This document shows positions 6,784 through 13,627 of a stretch of 21,502 nucleotides of DNA, in pieces. Position 1 is the stretch's first letter. Every line of letters begins with the position of its first letter. The notes beneath the pieces are model-generated. The model was not told the DNA's origin. It did no database searches and saw only the letters and a program-made list of their open reading frames with translations. The DNA is from UBA1151 sp963579925 (GTDB lineage: Bacteria; Chloroflexota; Dehalococcoidia; Lucifugimonadales; Lucifugimonadaceae). Location of the stretch: NCBI GenBank assembly GCA_963579925.1, contig CAUZJA010000020.1:1-21502 (forward strand), written 5' to 3'. The translations under genes and the position numbers were made by a program.

Positions 6784-8151
6784 CTAACGGAGGAATCCTT
6801 CGTAGTTTCGTGCCATCAATTGGGATTCCAACTGACGCATTGTGTCCAGAGCTACACCAACCATGATCAACAAGCTTGTGCTGCTGAGAATTGACGTGGT
6901 ACTGGGCAGATCAGTAACGAGCCCGGTGAACCATGGCACAACAGCTATGAATCCCAGGAAGAGTGCGCCACCCCAGGTGATCCGGAGCATGACGCGCATA
7001 AGGTAATCATGAGTAGGGCGGCCCGGTCTGATGCCGGGAATAAATCCACCGTTCTTCTGCAGGTTCTCAGCAAGGTTTTGCTGGTTGAAGACCACAAGCG
7101 TGTAACCGAACGTGAATATGAACACCAGGAAGAAGACAAAGATCCAGTAGAACCCGGATGCCGGGTTGAAATTATTGACGAAGAAAGCAGCAGCACGCGG
7201 TATGAATGATGTACTCGCGGGATCTACAAAGTAGCTGGCCATAGTAGGCGGAAGTATTAACAGCGAGAACGCAAAGATTAACGGAATCATTCCGGCTGAG
7301 TTCACTCGCAACGGGATGTGGGTCGCCCCTGCTTGTTTATACATTCGACCGCCACGGAACACACTTCGCCCATATTGAACCGGGATTCTACGTTGAGCCT
7401 CATTGAAGTAGACGATCAAGTAGACGATCGTCAGTCCCAGGATGACCAGCGTCAGCAGTTCAAAGGTCTGATCACGTAACAGCCAACCCTGACCAACTAC
7501 ACTTGGCAGTGTGGATACGATTCCACCAAAGATTATGAGAGAGAGGCCGTTACCAATGCCTTTTTCCGTGATCAACTCGCCCAGCCAGACCAGGAACATC
7601 GTTCCCGCGGTGAATGAGACCAAGATCGCCAGAGTGGGCAGGATTGAACTGGAGCCGAAGCCGATTCCTTGAATTACTCCGCCCTGAGCGCCGCCAATCC
7701 CACTCTGCAGGAAGGTGAGCTGTCCCCAGCCCTGCAAGAACGCAATAGGCACCGTGAGATAGTGGGTGTACTGGTTGATCTTTTGTCGGCCAAACTCACC
7801 CTCTTGTGAGAGCTCCTTGAGCGAAGGGATCACCGTCGTCATGATCTGCATGATGATTGACGATGTGATGTACGGATATACACCCAGTGCGGCAATGCTC
7901 ATGTTTCTGAGCGCACCACCTGAAAAGAGGTCGAAGAACCCTAGGAGCGCGTTGTTCTCAAACGCGGCTGCCAATGCATCACGGTTGACTCCGGGAACGG
8001 GGACATTGGCCGCGAACCGGTAGATAACCAGCATTGAGAGGGTAAACAAAATGCGGAACCGGAGGTCCGGAACCCGCATTGCGTCGAAAACGGCCTGTAA
8101 TAGTGCTGGCCGTCCTGTTTCACCTGCTGAAGCTTGAGCGCCTTGTACCAT
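6784..8151 (-). CDS. secY: preprotein translocase channel subunit SecY
   Basis: SecY is the membrane channel through which Sec substrates cross or enter the cytoplasmic membrane, with SecE, SecG, SecA or the ribosome as partners. The 455-residue protein has about ten hydrophobic segments. Landmarks are RILFTLSMLVIYRFAANVPVPGV around TM1 (in pieces), LGVYPYITSSIIMQ in TM2, the cytoplasmic loop EGEFGRQKINQYTHYLT, EKGIGNGLSLIIFGGI, the loop QRRIPVQYGRS and the PLRVNSAGMIPLIFA segment. The ATG overlaps the rplO stop, as is common in spc operons. secE and secG are not in the window. Confidence 0.97.
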   Translation of the reverse strand: MVQGAQASAGETGRPALLQAVFDAMRVPDLRFRILFTLSMLVIYRFAANVPVPGVNRDALAAAFENNALLGFFDLFSGGALRNMSIAALGVYPYITSSIIMQIMTTVIPSLKELSQEGEFGRQKINQYTHYLTVPIAFLQGWGQLTFLQSGIGGAQGGVIQGIGFGSSSILPTLAILVSFTAGTMFLVWLGELITEKGIGNGLSLIIFGGIVSTLPSVVGQGWLLRDQTFELLTLVILGLTIVYLIVYFNEAQRRIPVQYGRSVFRGGRMYKQAGATHIPLRVNSAGMIPLIFAFSLLILPPTMASYFVDPASTSFIPRAAAFFVNNFNPASGFYWIFVFFLVFIFTFGYTLVVFNQQNLAENLQKNGGFIPGIRPGRPTHDYLMRVMLRITWGGALFLGFIAVVPWFTGLVTDLPSTTSILSSTSLLIMVGVALDTMRQLESQLMARNYEGFLR

Positions 8152-8627
8152 TATTCCTCGGTGCCGTTTTCAGTTTCCGCAGCGATGGCTCCAAGAACCG
8201 TTACCGTGCCACCTGCGGCCTCGATTTTTTCTCGAGCCGACTTACTGAATCCGTGCGCTGAGACCTTCAGTGGTCTGCTCAAATCACCATCGCCAAGAAC
8301 TTTGATCATTGTTCTAGCTTTCTTGACTATACCCGCTTCCCGGAGGGAATTGGGAGTCACTTCCGTGTCAGATTCAAACGCGTTTAGGCGATCCACGTTC
8401 ACGGGGGAGTACTGCTTCTTGAAGATATTTGTGAAGCCACGCATGTACGGCAGGCGCTTGATCAGTGGCAGTTGACCACCTTCAAATAGCGGGTGGACCT
8501 GGCCTCTGGCCTTCTGGCCTTTGAGACCACGACCGGCGGTCGATCCCCGGCGACCTGAGTCACCGCGTCCTACGCGTCGCTTTGCTGATCTTGATCCGCG
8601 TGCTGGCTTTAGTTCGTGGAGTCCCAT
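8151..8627 (-). CDS. rplO: 50S ribosomal protein L15
   Basis: L15 binds 23S rRNA late in 50S assembly. The 158 residues begin with the classic MGLHELKPARGSRSAKRRVGRG and GSTAGRGLKGQKARG, followed by FEGGQLPLIKRLPYMRGF and the C-terminal domain with LKVSAHGFSKSAREKIEAAGG. The ATG is 10 nt after the rpmD stop. The stop TAA overlaps the secY ATG (TAATG). Confidence 0.97.
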   Translation of the reverse strand: MGLHELKPARGSRSAKRRVGRGDSGRRGSTAGRGLKGQKARGQVHPLFEGGQLPLIKRLPYMRGFTNIFKKQYSPVNVDRLNAFESDTEVTPNSLREAGIVKKARTMIKVLGDGDLSRPLKVSAHGFSKSAREKIEAAGGTVTVLGAIAAETENGTEE

Positions 8628-8637
8628 GGGTTCTTAC

Positions 8638-9024
8638 TTACTCAGACTTCTTTGCCCGGCTGCGAGTTGAGGTCGCCTTGGCCCGGGTGGTTGTTTTCTT
8701 TGCTGTTAATGACGTTGCTTTGGTCGCGGCCTTTTTGGTGGTCGTCGACTTTGCAGCGGTCGTTTTTGCCTTTGCTTTTGGCTTGTCGTCTGAGGCAGCA
8801 GCTTTCTTGGCTGGCTTCGCCGGCTTTGCGGCCTTTGCTGGAGCAGCATCTGCTACTTCTTCGAACGAAACTAAGTGGGCTACGGATCTCAGCATTCCGC
8901 GAACGGACCCCGAATCGGCCTTTTCTACGGACTGTCCAATCTTTCGCAGCCCCAAGGTTCGCAAGGTTTCGCGGTGCTGCCGTCGAGTGCCAATTTGGCT
9001 ACGTGTCTGTTTGATTCGCAACAT
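8638..9024 (-). CDS. rpmD: 50S ribosomal protein L30 with Lys/Ala-rich C-terminal tail
   Basis: L30 is a small 50S protein of about 60 residues. Residues 1-58 match it: MLRIKQTRSQIGTRRQHRE, LRTLGLRKIGQSV, VRGMLRSVAHLVSFEEV. The product is 128 residues because residues 60-128 form a Lys/Ala/Thr-rich tail (AAKPAKPAKKAAASD and similar) ending RSRAKKSE. No frameshift is needed. It lies between rpsE and rplO, the normal place. Several bacterial lineages lack L30, so a doubled, tailed L30 is notable. The core call is certain; the tail function is unknown. Confidence 0.96.
   Translation of the reverse strand: MLRIKQTRSQIGTRRQHRETLRTLGLRKIGQSVEKADSGSVRGMLRSVAHLVSFEEVADAAPAKAAKPAKPAKKAAASDDKPKAKAKTTAAKSTTTKKAATKATSLTAKKTTTRAKATSTRSRAKKSE
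8641..8847 (-). other. Lys/Ala/Thr-rich tail of L30
   Basis: This stretch encodes L30 residues 60-128. Apart from two aspartates and a final glutamate, the charges are lysine and arginine. The composition resembles the Lys/Ala extension of L5 and the C-terminal tails of some HU and histone H1-like proteins. Confidence 0.85.
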
Positions 9025-9034
9025 GGTTTTCTAA

Positions 9035-9583
9035 CTAAGCCTCTGTAGCTGCCGTTTCAACGTTTCGACGCTTGGCGCGCTCAACCTTGGGGTCGCGCAT
9101 GCTGCGAAGGCCTTCAACCGTTGCCTTGAGAATATTGATCTTGTTGTTTGAGCCGAACGTCTTGGACAGTACGTCCTTGACTCCGACTGCTTCCATTGCT
9201 GCACGCACACCACCACCAGCAATCACGCCAGTACCGGGAGCTGCAGGCTTAAGAAGCACTTTTGCCGCACCGTACTTGGAGACCACCTCATGTGGAATAG
9301 TCGTATCAGAAAGGATTACAGGAGAGATATCTTTGCGAGCGTTGCTTGTACCCTTGCGGACGGCGTCCGGAACGGCCTTGGCTCGGCCCAGGCCAACGCC
9401 AACGTTACCCTTACCATCGCCAACAACAACCAGTGCGGTGAAGGTCAGATTTCCTCCGCCTTTCGTCACTTTGGTGACACGACGAATCTGAACTACGCGC
9501 TCAATGAGCCCGGAGTCTTCCTGTTCCTGGCGACGCCCTCGGCGTCCGCCTCCACCTCTGTTGTTTTCGCTTCCACGGTTCAT
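9035..9583 (-). CDS. rpsE: 30S ribosomal protein S5
   Basis: S5 shapes the mRNA entry channel with S3 and S4 and affects decoding accuracy. The 182 residues have an Arg/Gly-rich N-terminal arm (residues 1-20), then the double-stranded RNA-binding-like domain with RVTKVTKGG (36-43) and ALVVVGDGKGNVGVGLGRAKAV, and the C-terminal domain with PGTGVIAGGGVRAAMEAVGV and SNNKINILKAT. At residues 44-45, Gly-Asn replaces the usual Arg-plus-residue after KGG, in the loop where spectinomycin-resistance changes occur (see findings). It starts with ATG right after rplR. Confidence 0.97.
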   Translation of the reverse strand: MNRGSENNRGGGGRRGRRQEQEDSGLIERVVQIRRVTKVTKGGGNLTFTALVVVGDGKGNVGVGLGRAKAVPDAVRKGTSNARKDISPVILSDTTIPHEVVSKYGAAKVLLKPAAPGTGVIAGGGVRAAMEAVGVKDVLSKTFGSNNKINILKATVEGLRSMRDPKVERAKRRNVETAATEA

Positions 9584-9940
9584 TTAGAAATCAAGTCCTT
9601 CTTCTCGGGCAGCATCGGCGAGCGCTTTCACTCGTCCGTGATACCGGTAGCCACCTCGATCGAAAACAACGGTCTTGATGCCGGCTGACATTGCGCGTTT
9701 TGCAACTGCTGTGCCAACTGCCTCAGCACCATCAATCTTTCCATCTGCATTCACATCAGCGTCCAAGGTTGATGCTGATACCAGCGTGTTACCAGCTGTG
9801 TCATCAATCACCTGAGCGTAGATATTATTGGCGCTGCGGTATACGGCAAGACGTGGCCTCTCAGGCACACCACTCACCTTTTTCCGCACCCGGCGATGCC
9901 GGACCATGCGGGGCCTTGAGTCATATTTTCGTGACGGCAC
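9584..9940 (-). CDS. rplR: 50S ribosomal protein L18
   Basis: L18 binds 5S rRNA with L5 in the central protuberance. The 118 residues include RHRRVRKKVSGVPERPRLAV, NNIYAQVIDDTAGNTL and the C-terminal FDRGGYRYHGRVKALADAARE, a strong L18 signature. The start is GTG, immediately after the rplF stop. The stop TAA abuts the ATG of rpsE (TAAATG). Standard length. Confidence 0.97.
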   Translation of the reverse strand: MPSRKYDSRPRMVRHRRVRKKVSGVPERPRLAVYRSANNIYAQVIDDTAGNTLVSASTLDADVNADGKIDGAEAVGTAVAKRAMSAGIKTVVFDRGGYRYHGRVKALADAAREEGLDF

Positions 9941-10486
9941 TTAGCCTGCTCCCATTGCGCGCTTACCAGGCTTGGTTCGCACATCTTCGCCCGTGTACCG
10001 GACACCCTTGCCCGTGTACGCGTTTGGCTTTCTGATGGATCGGATCTGGGCAGCCTGCTCGCCAACTACCTGCTTATCAACGCCAGTTACAATCACGCGG
10101 TTCTGACCTTCAACGGAGAGAGTGATGCCTTCAAGAGCCGCCACTTCTACCGGGTGAGAGTAGCCAACGTTGATCGTGACGCCTTTACCAGATTGCTGAG
10201 CACGGTAACCCGTGCCAACCAGGTCTAGACTTTTTGAGAATCCTTCGTGCACGCCTGTGACCATATTGGCCAGCAGGCTACGCGTCAGACCATGGAACGC
10301 GCGAACGCGGTCCTCTTCACTTGAGCGGCTAACTTTCAGAACAGCGTCATCAAGCGCAACGCTGATGGCTGAGTTGAAGTCAGCTGAGAGTTCACCTTTA
10401 GGACCCTTAACCGTGACCGCTGAGCCGTTGATTTTTACATCAACACCAGAGGGTACTGCGATGGGTGCATTTCCAATTCTTGACAC
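9941..10486 (-). CDS. rplF: 50S ribosomal protein L6
   Basis: L6 lies near the sarcin-ricin loop and the factor-binding site. The 181-residue length is standard. The start is GTG (MSRIGNAPIAVPSGVDV). Features: the FHGLTRSLLANMVTGVHEGF segment in two halves, GTGYRAQQSGKGVTINVGYSHPV, and the C-terminal RKPNAYTGKGVRYTGEDVRTKPGK motif, split. The stop TAA directly abuts the GTG of rplR, implying coupling. Confidence 0.97.
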   Translation of the reverse strand: MSRIGNAPIAVPSGVDVKINGSAVTVKGPKGELSADFNSAISVALDDAVLKVSRSSEEDRVRAFHGLTRSLLANMVTGVHEGFSKSLDLVGTGYRAQQSGKGVTINVGYSHPVEVAALEGITLSVEGQNRVIVTGVDKQVVGEQAAQIRSIRKPNAYTGKGVRYTGEDVRTKPGKRAMGAG

Positions 10487-10505
10487 GTTTACTTATTCCT
10501 GAGGT

Positions 10506-10904
10506 CTACCAGAGGTAAAGAAGAAGCTCACCACCAAGGCCCTGACGCCATGCGTCTCGGCCTGTAATGATGCCTTTGGATGAGGAGATAAACGCCACAC
10601 CCAGTCCGCCGTAGTAACGAGGGATCTCGTGGTGACCCACGTAAACCCGAAGTCCAGGGCGGCTTACTCGCTTTAATCCAGTTATGACCGGTGTTCGATT
10701 CTCGTAATATCGGATGTCGATTTTGAGATCGTTCTGCGGTTTTTTATCAATTACTTCGTATCCGGAGATGAAGCCTTCTTTTTCCATGATTTTGGCAATA
10801 GAAGTCTTCAACTTTGAGGATGGCATTGTTACTGACGTGTGTCGTGCCTGAATGGCATTTCGCACACGGGTCAGCATGTCTGCTACTGGGTCGGTCGGCG
10901 GCAC
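10506..10904 (-). CDS. rpsH: 30S ribosomal protein S8
   Basis: S8 binds the central domain of 16S rRNA; in E. coli it also represses spc-operon translation at the rplE region. The start is GTG with GGAG 9 nt upstream, giving MPPTDPVADMLTRVRNA, a typical S8 opening. The 132 residues include KRVSRPGLRVYVGHHEIP and GLGVAFISSSKGIITGRDA. It lies 20 nt after rpsN. Normal length. Confidence 0.97.
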   Translation of the reverse strand: MPPTDPVADMLTRVRNAIQARHTSVTMPSSKLKTSIAKIMEKEGFISGYEVIDKKPQNDLKIDIRYYENRTPVITGLKRVSRPGLRVYVGHHEIPRYYGGLGVAFISSSKGIITGRDAWRQGLGGELLLYLW

Positions 10905-10924
10905 TTATTTCTACTCCGTCTGTT

Positions 10925-11110
10925 CTACAGGCTCGCTTTGCGGATTCCAGGGAGTTCTCCCCGGAGCGCAAGCTCTCGGAAGCAAATCCGGCACATACCC
11001 ACAAAGCGGATGTATCCGCGGGGTCTGCCGCATCTGTGACATCGATTGTGAAAGCGAACCGCGTACTTCGGTGGTTTCTTCCACTTCTCGATCATGCATT
11101 TTTTTGCCAA
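10925..11110 (-). CDS. rpsN: 30S ribosomal protein S14, zinc-binding short form
   Basis: S14 is a late-assembling 30S head protein. I place the start at TTG 11110 (MAKKCMIEKW) because homology begins there and AGAGGT lies 7 nt upstream; the frame is open further up only as overlap with rplE. The product has exactly 61 residues, the length of the zinc type. Cysteines C24, C27, C40 and C43 (CHRCGRP and CRIC) form the zinc site. The end GELPGIRKASL is typical. This is the C+ form, not the about 100-residue zinc-free form. Confidence 0.96.
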   Translation of the reverse strand: MAKKCMIEKWKKPPKYAVRFHNRCHRCGRPRGYIRFVGMCRICFRELALRGELPGIRKASL

Positions 11111-11129
11111 CGAAAATACCTCTAATGCT

Positions 11130-11957
11130 CTAAACCGTTGCAGGAACCGCATCCTCGACGCGCGTAAATGGCATGCCGAGAAGTTCAAGGAGGCGGCGGG
11201 CCTCTTCATCGTTACGCGCAGTGGTGATTATGTTCACCTGGAGGCCGCGCATTCGGTCTACCCGATTATAGTCGATCTCAGGAAAAATGATCTGCTCTCT
11301 CAAGCCCAGGGCATAGTTGCCTCGGCCGTCAAAACTGTTCCGTGAGACACCGTGGAAGTCTCTGACTCTTGGCAAAGCAGTGTTTACCAGTCGGTCCAAG
11401 AACTGCCACATCTTCAAGCCACGGAGAGTCACGGTCACACCAACCGGCATGCCGTCTCGCAATTTGAAGTTTGCGATTGATTTCCGGGCCTTGGTCAGAA
11501 CAGCGTGCTGACCCGCGATCTGAGTCAGATCTTCTTGAGCCTTATGGACAATGTCCAAGTTCTGCCGGCCCATACCCGTGATTGATTCCCCTCCCACACC
11601 AATATTCAGAACAATCTTGGTGGGTTTTGGGATCTCCATTGGGTTCTTGTAGCCAAAGTCACGCCCAAGCGTGGCCTTGATCTCATCAAGGTACAACTGC
11701 TCCAGCCGCGATTTTGTCGAGACCTCAATCACAGGGTCTGCCTTCTTGGCTGGCGCTTTCTTTGCCGGGGCCTTTTTGGCATCAGCGTCAGCCTTCTTCG
11801 CTTTGGCTGCTGCCGGTTTTTTGGCTCCAGCTTTTGCCCGCGAAGTAGTAGCGGCAGAAGTCTTTCGACTTGCTCGCTTCTTGGGAGCCGCCTTCGCGGT
11901 CTCTTCCTTGCCGTCCACTTCGGCGCCGTTAGACGCTGTGGCTTCGTTTTCGGCCAC
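11130..11957 (-). CDS. rplE: 50S ribosomal protein L5 with Lys/Ala-rich N-terminal extension
   Basis: L5 binds 5S rRNA in the central protuberance and contacts P-site tRNA. I place the start at GTG 11957, with GGAG 8 nt upstream and 5 nt after the rplX stop. The frame stays open further upstream, but that part runs inside rplX. This gives 275 residues. The L5 core begins near residue 82 (KSRLEQLYLDEI), with FGYKNPMEIPKPTKIVLNIGVG split across its start and the RDFHGVSRNSFDGRGNYALGL region later. L5 is usually about 180 residues. Residues 1-80 are an extension: an acidic start, then Lys/Ala repeats such as KKAPAKKAPAKKA, resembling histone H1 tails. Confidence 0.95.
   Translation of the reverse strand: MAENEATASNGAEVDGKEETAKAAPKKRASRKTSAATTSRAKAGAKKPAAAKAKKADADAKKAPAKKAPAKKADPVIEVSTKSRLEQLYLDEIKATLGRDFGYKNPMEIPKPTKIVLNIGVGGESITGMGRQNLDIVHKAQEDLTQIAGQHAVLTKARKSIANFKLRDGMPVGVTVTLRGLKMWQFLDRLVNTALPRVRDFHGVSRNSFDGRGNYALGLREQIIFPEIDYNRVDRMRGLQVNIITTARNDEEARRLLELLGMPFTRVEDAVPATV
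11718..11957 (-). other. Lys/Ala-rich N-terminal extension of L5
   Basis: This stretch encodes L5 residues 1-80. Residues 22-73 are Lys/Ala/Arg-rich with tandem AKKAP-type units. The composition suggests a disordered, RNA-binding arm projecting from the central protuberance. The extension is supported by the start choice and in-frame continuity. Confidence 0.8.
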
Positions 11958-11962
11958 TATTG

Positions 11963-12283
11963 CTACTCCAAAACCTCGTTGCATGCCTTGCAGACACGCA
12001 CTTTCGTGCCGTCTCCAAGTATTCGTGTGCCAACCCGCGAACTTTCGTCGCAGGAGGGGCATACGATTTTTACGTTAGAAATATTCAGCGGAGCTTCTTT
12101 GGTGGTTAGCCCACCGCGAGATGATCCACCTTGCTGTGCACCCAGATGACGGGTCACGATGTTCAAACCTTCAACAAACAGGCGATTCTTGCGTGGCTCA
12201 ATTCTGATTACGCGGCCTCGCTTGCCTTTATCACGACCGGCCGTTATCACGACTTGATCGTTTCTGCGAATTCCAAATCCCAT
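11963..12283 (-). CDS. rplX: 50S ribosomal protein L24 with C-terminal zinc ribbon
   Basis: L24 is an assembly-initiator protein binding the 5' domain of 23S rRNA. The KOW motif is near the N-terminus (DQVVITAGRDKGKRGRVIRI). The 106-residue product ends in a zinc-ribbon-like module: cysteine pairs CPSC (75, 78) and CKAC (98, 101), a form found in many bacteria. The ATG is 2 nt after the rplN stop. Its last codons carry the Shine-Dalgarno GGAG for rplE. Confidence 0.97.
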   Translation of the reverse strand: MGFGIRRNDQVVITAGRDKGKRGRVIRIEPRKNRLFVEGLNIVTRHLGAQQGGSSRGGLTTKEAPLNISNVKIVCPSCDESSRVGTRILGDGTKVRVCKACNEVLE

Positions 12284-12285
12284 TG

Positions 12286-12654
12286 CTAGAGCACCTCTGG
12301 TGCAAGTGAGACGATGCGCATGAATTCTTTGTCACGGAGTTCTCGAGCTACCGGGCCAAAGATGCGTGTGCCTCTTGGGTTCTTTTCAGTATCGATAATC
12401 ACCGCTGCGTTATCGTCAAATCGGATGTATGAGCCATCTGGTCTTCGTTGTGGACTTACGGTCCTAACGATGACTGCTCTCACAACCTCATGGTTCTTTA
12501 CGGTTGAGTTAGGAGTTGCTTCCTTTACGGCAGCGGTAATAACGTCTCCAACTTTTCCGTAGCGTCGGCGGCTGCCGCCTCTAACCTGGATGCAGAGAAT
12601 CTCTCGTGCACCTGAGTTGTCAGCAACTTTGAGTCGTGTCATGTGTTGGATCAC
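12286..12654 (-). CDS. rplN: 50S ribosomal protein L14
   Basis: L14 forms intersubunit bridges and the binding site for the ribosome silencing factor RsfS. The 122-residue length is exact for the family. The start is GTG (MIQHMTRLKVADNSGAREI); an ATG four codons in is less likely because the initial MIQ is conserved. Further motifs: GGSRRRYGKVGDVI, the segment RPDGSYIRFDDNAAVII and GTRIFGPVARELR. It lies between rpsQ and rplX in the standard spc order. Confidence 0.98.
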   Translation of the reverse strand: MIQHMTRLKVADNSGAREILCIQVRGGSRRRYGKVGDVITAAVKEATPNSTVKNHEVVRAVIVRTVSPQRRPDGSYIRFDDNAAVIIDTEKNPRGTRIFGPVARELRDKEFMRIVSLAPEVL

Positions 12655-12660
12655 GGTCGG

Positions 12661-12993
12661 TTACTCCCCCGACCCTTCGGAAACTACGACGCCGGCTTCA
12701 GGATCAACCTCTGAGGGCTGAACTTCAGCAACGTCTACGGCCTTGACGATCTCAATTAGTCTCCACCGCTTGGTCTTGGAGAGTGGTCGTGTTTCTTCAA
12801 TTCGGACAACGTCGCCGATCGACGCCTGGTTGCTCTCATCGTGAACGTGGAACTTCGTGGCGCGCCTGCGTGCCTTGCCGTAAATACGGTGCCGGCTCGT
12901 CCAGGAGAACGATACGACGATGGACTTGTCCATCTTGTCGCCGACCACGGTTCCGACCCGCTGTTTGCGGCCCAGTGATTCTTTGGTGGTCAA
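12661..12993 (-). CDS. rpsQ: 30S ribosomal protein S17 with short acidic C-terminal tail
   Basis: S17 is a primary 16S rRNA-binding protein of the OB-fold type in the 30S body. It starts with TTG, preceded by GGAGG 8 nt upstream. Core motifs are RVGTVVGDKMDKSIVV, a basic segment RHRIYGKARRRATKFHVHDE, GDVVRIEETRPLSKTKRWRL. S17 usually ends near residue 85. Here residues 85-110 add a tail with seven acidic residues and no Lys or Arg. The stop is 6 nt from the rplN start. Confidence 0.96.
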   Translation of the reverse strand: MTTKESLGRKQRVGTVVGDKMDKSIVVSFSWTSRHRIYGKARRRATKFHVHDESNQASIGDVVRIEETRPLSKTKRWRLIEIVKAVDVAEVQPSEVDPEAGVVVSEGSGE

Positions 12994-13196
12994 GCTTCAA
13001 GCCTCCGCGCAATCTCGCGCTCTTTGATCACAGTTTTGATCCGCGCTATATCGCGCCGTGTCTTACGGATTTCACTGAAATCCGTAAGTTGTAATGTCGC
13101 CGCCCTGAACCGCAGGTTCATGAGCGAGTGCTGACGATCATCCAGGGTCTCCCCCAGCTCATCGTTTTCTAGTTGTCTTACTTCGCTAATGTCCAT
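12990..13196 (-). CDS. rpmC: 50S ribosomal protein L29
   Basis: L29 is a small helical-hairpin protein near the tunnel exit, next to L23. The 68 residues show the pattern EVRQLENDEL, LMNLRFRAATLQL and IRKTRRDIARIKTVIKERE typical of the family. The ATG is 11 nt after the rplP stop. Its stop codon TGA overlaps the TTG start of rpsQ (TTGA), so the two are likely translationally coupled. Confidence 0.96.
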   Translation of the reverse strand: MDISEVRQLENDELGETLDDRQHSLMNLRFRAATLQLTDFSEIRKTRRDIARIKTVIKEREIARRLEA

Positions 13197-13207
13197 AATA
13201 TCCGTGA

Positions 13208-13624
13208 CTAAAACTGATCTTCTCTGGAGATGATTTGTGTTGCAAATGGCAACTTGTGAGCTGCTCGAGCAAGGGCCTCACGAGCAGTGTTTTCAGGAAC
13301 TCCGCTGATCTCAATGATCATGCGACCGCGCTTGACCACTGCAACCCACCGGTCAACTGCGCCCTTGCCACCACCCATGCGGGTTTCTGCAGGACGTGAA
13401 GACACGGGTTTGTCCGGGAAGACGCGGATATAAATCTGGCCCCCACGAGACACATAGTGGACGATCGCTCGTCTTGCGGCTTCAATGCTGCGAGCTGAGA
13501 GCCATGCTGCATCAAGGGATTTGATCCCGAACTCACCGTAGCTAAGCTTGCTGCCTGATACTGGCGCACCGCGGCGTTTGCCACGCTGCTGCTTTCGCCA
13601 TTTGGATCTTGATGGTTGAAGCAT
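13208..13624 (-). CDS. rplP: 50S ribosomal protein L16
   Basis: L16 organises the A-site region of the 50S subunit and contacts the elbow of A-site tRNA. The 138 residues begin MLQPSRSKWRKQQRGKRRG and include GQIYIRVFPDKPVSSRPAETRMGGGKG, both family hallmarks; the arginine in ETRMG matches the site hydroxylated in E. coli. The ATG is 3 nt after the rpsC stop. Standard length. Confidence 0.98.
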   Translation of the reverse strand: MLQPSRSKWRKQQRGKRRGAPVSGSKLSYGEFGIKSLDAAWLSARSIEAARRAIVHYVSRGGQIYIRVFPDKPVSSRPAETRMGGGKGAVDRWVAVVKRGRMIIEISGVPENTAREALARAAHKLPFATQIISREDQF

Positions 13625-13627
13625 TGC

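Noticed and set aside
8582..9034. Hydrophobic plus-strand frame opposite rpmD
   Set aside because: Its Val/Ala/Phe runs reflect the Lys/Ala codons of the L30 tail on the other strand; it is a composition artefact.
11111..11209. Longer S14 start at 11209
   Set aside because: The added residues overlap rplE and match nothing in S14. TTG 11110 gives the exact 61-residue zinc-type S14.
11958..12062. Longer L5 start at ATG 12062
   Set aside because: This would overlap rplX by about 100 nt with a non-homologous N-terminus. GTG 11957 has a well-placed GGAG and lies just after the rplX stop.
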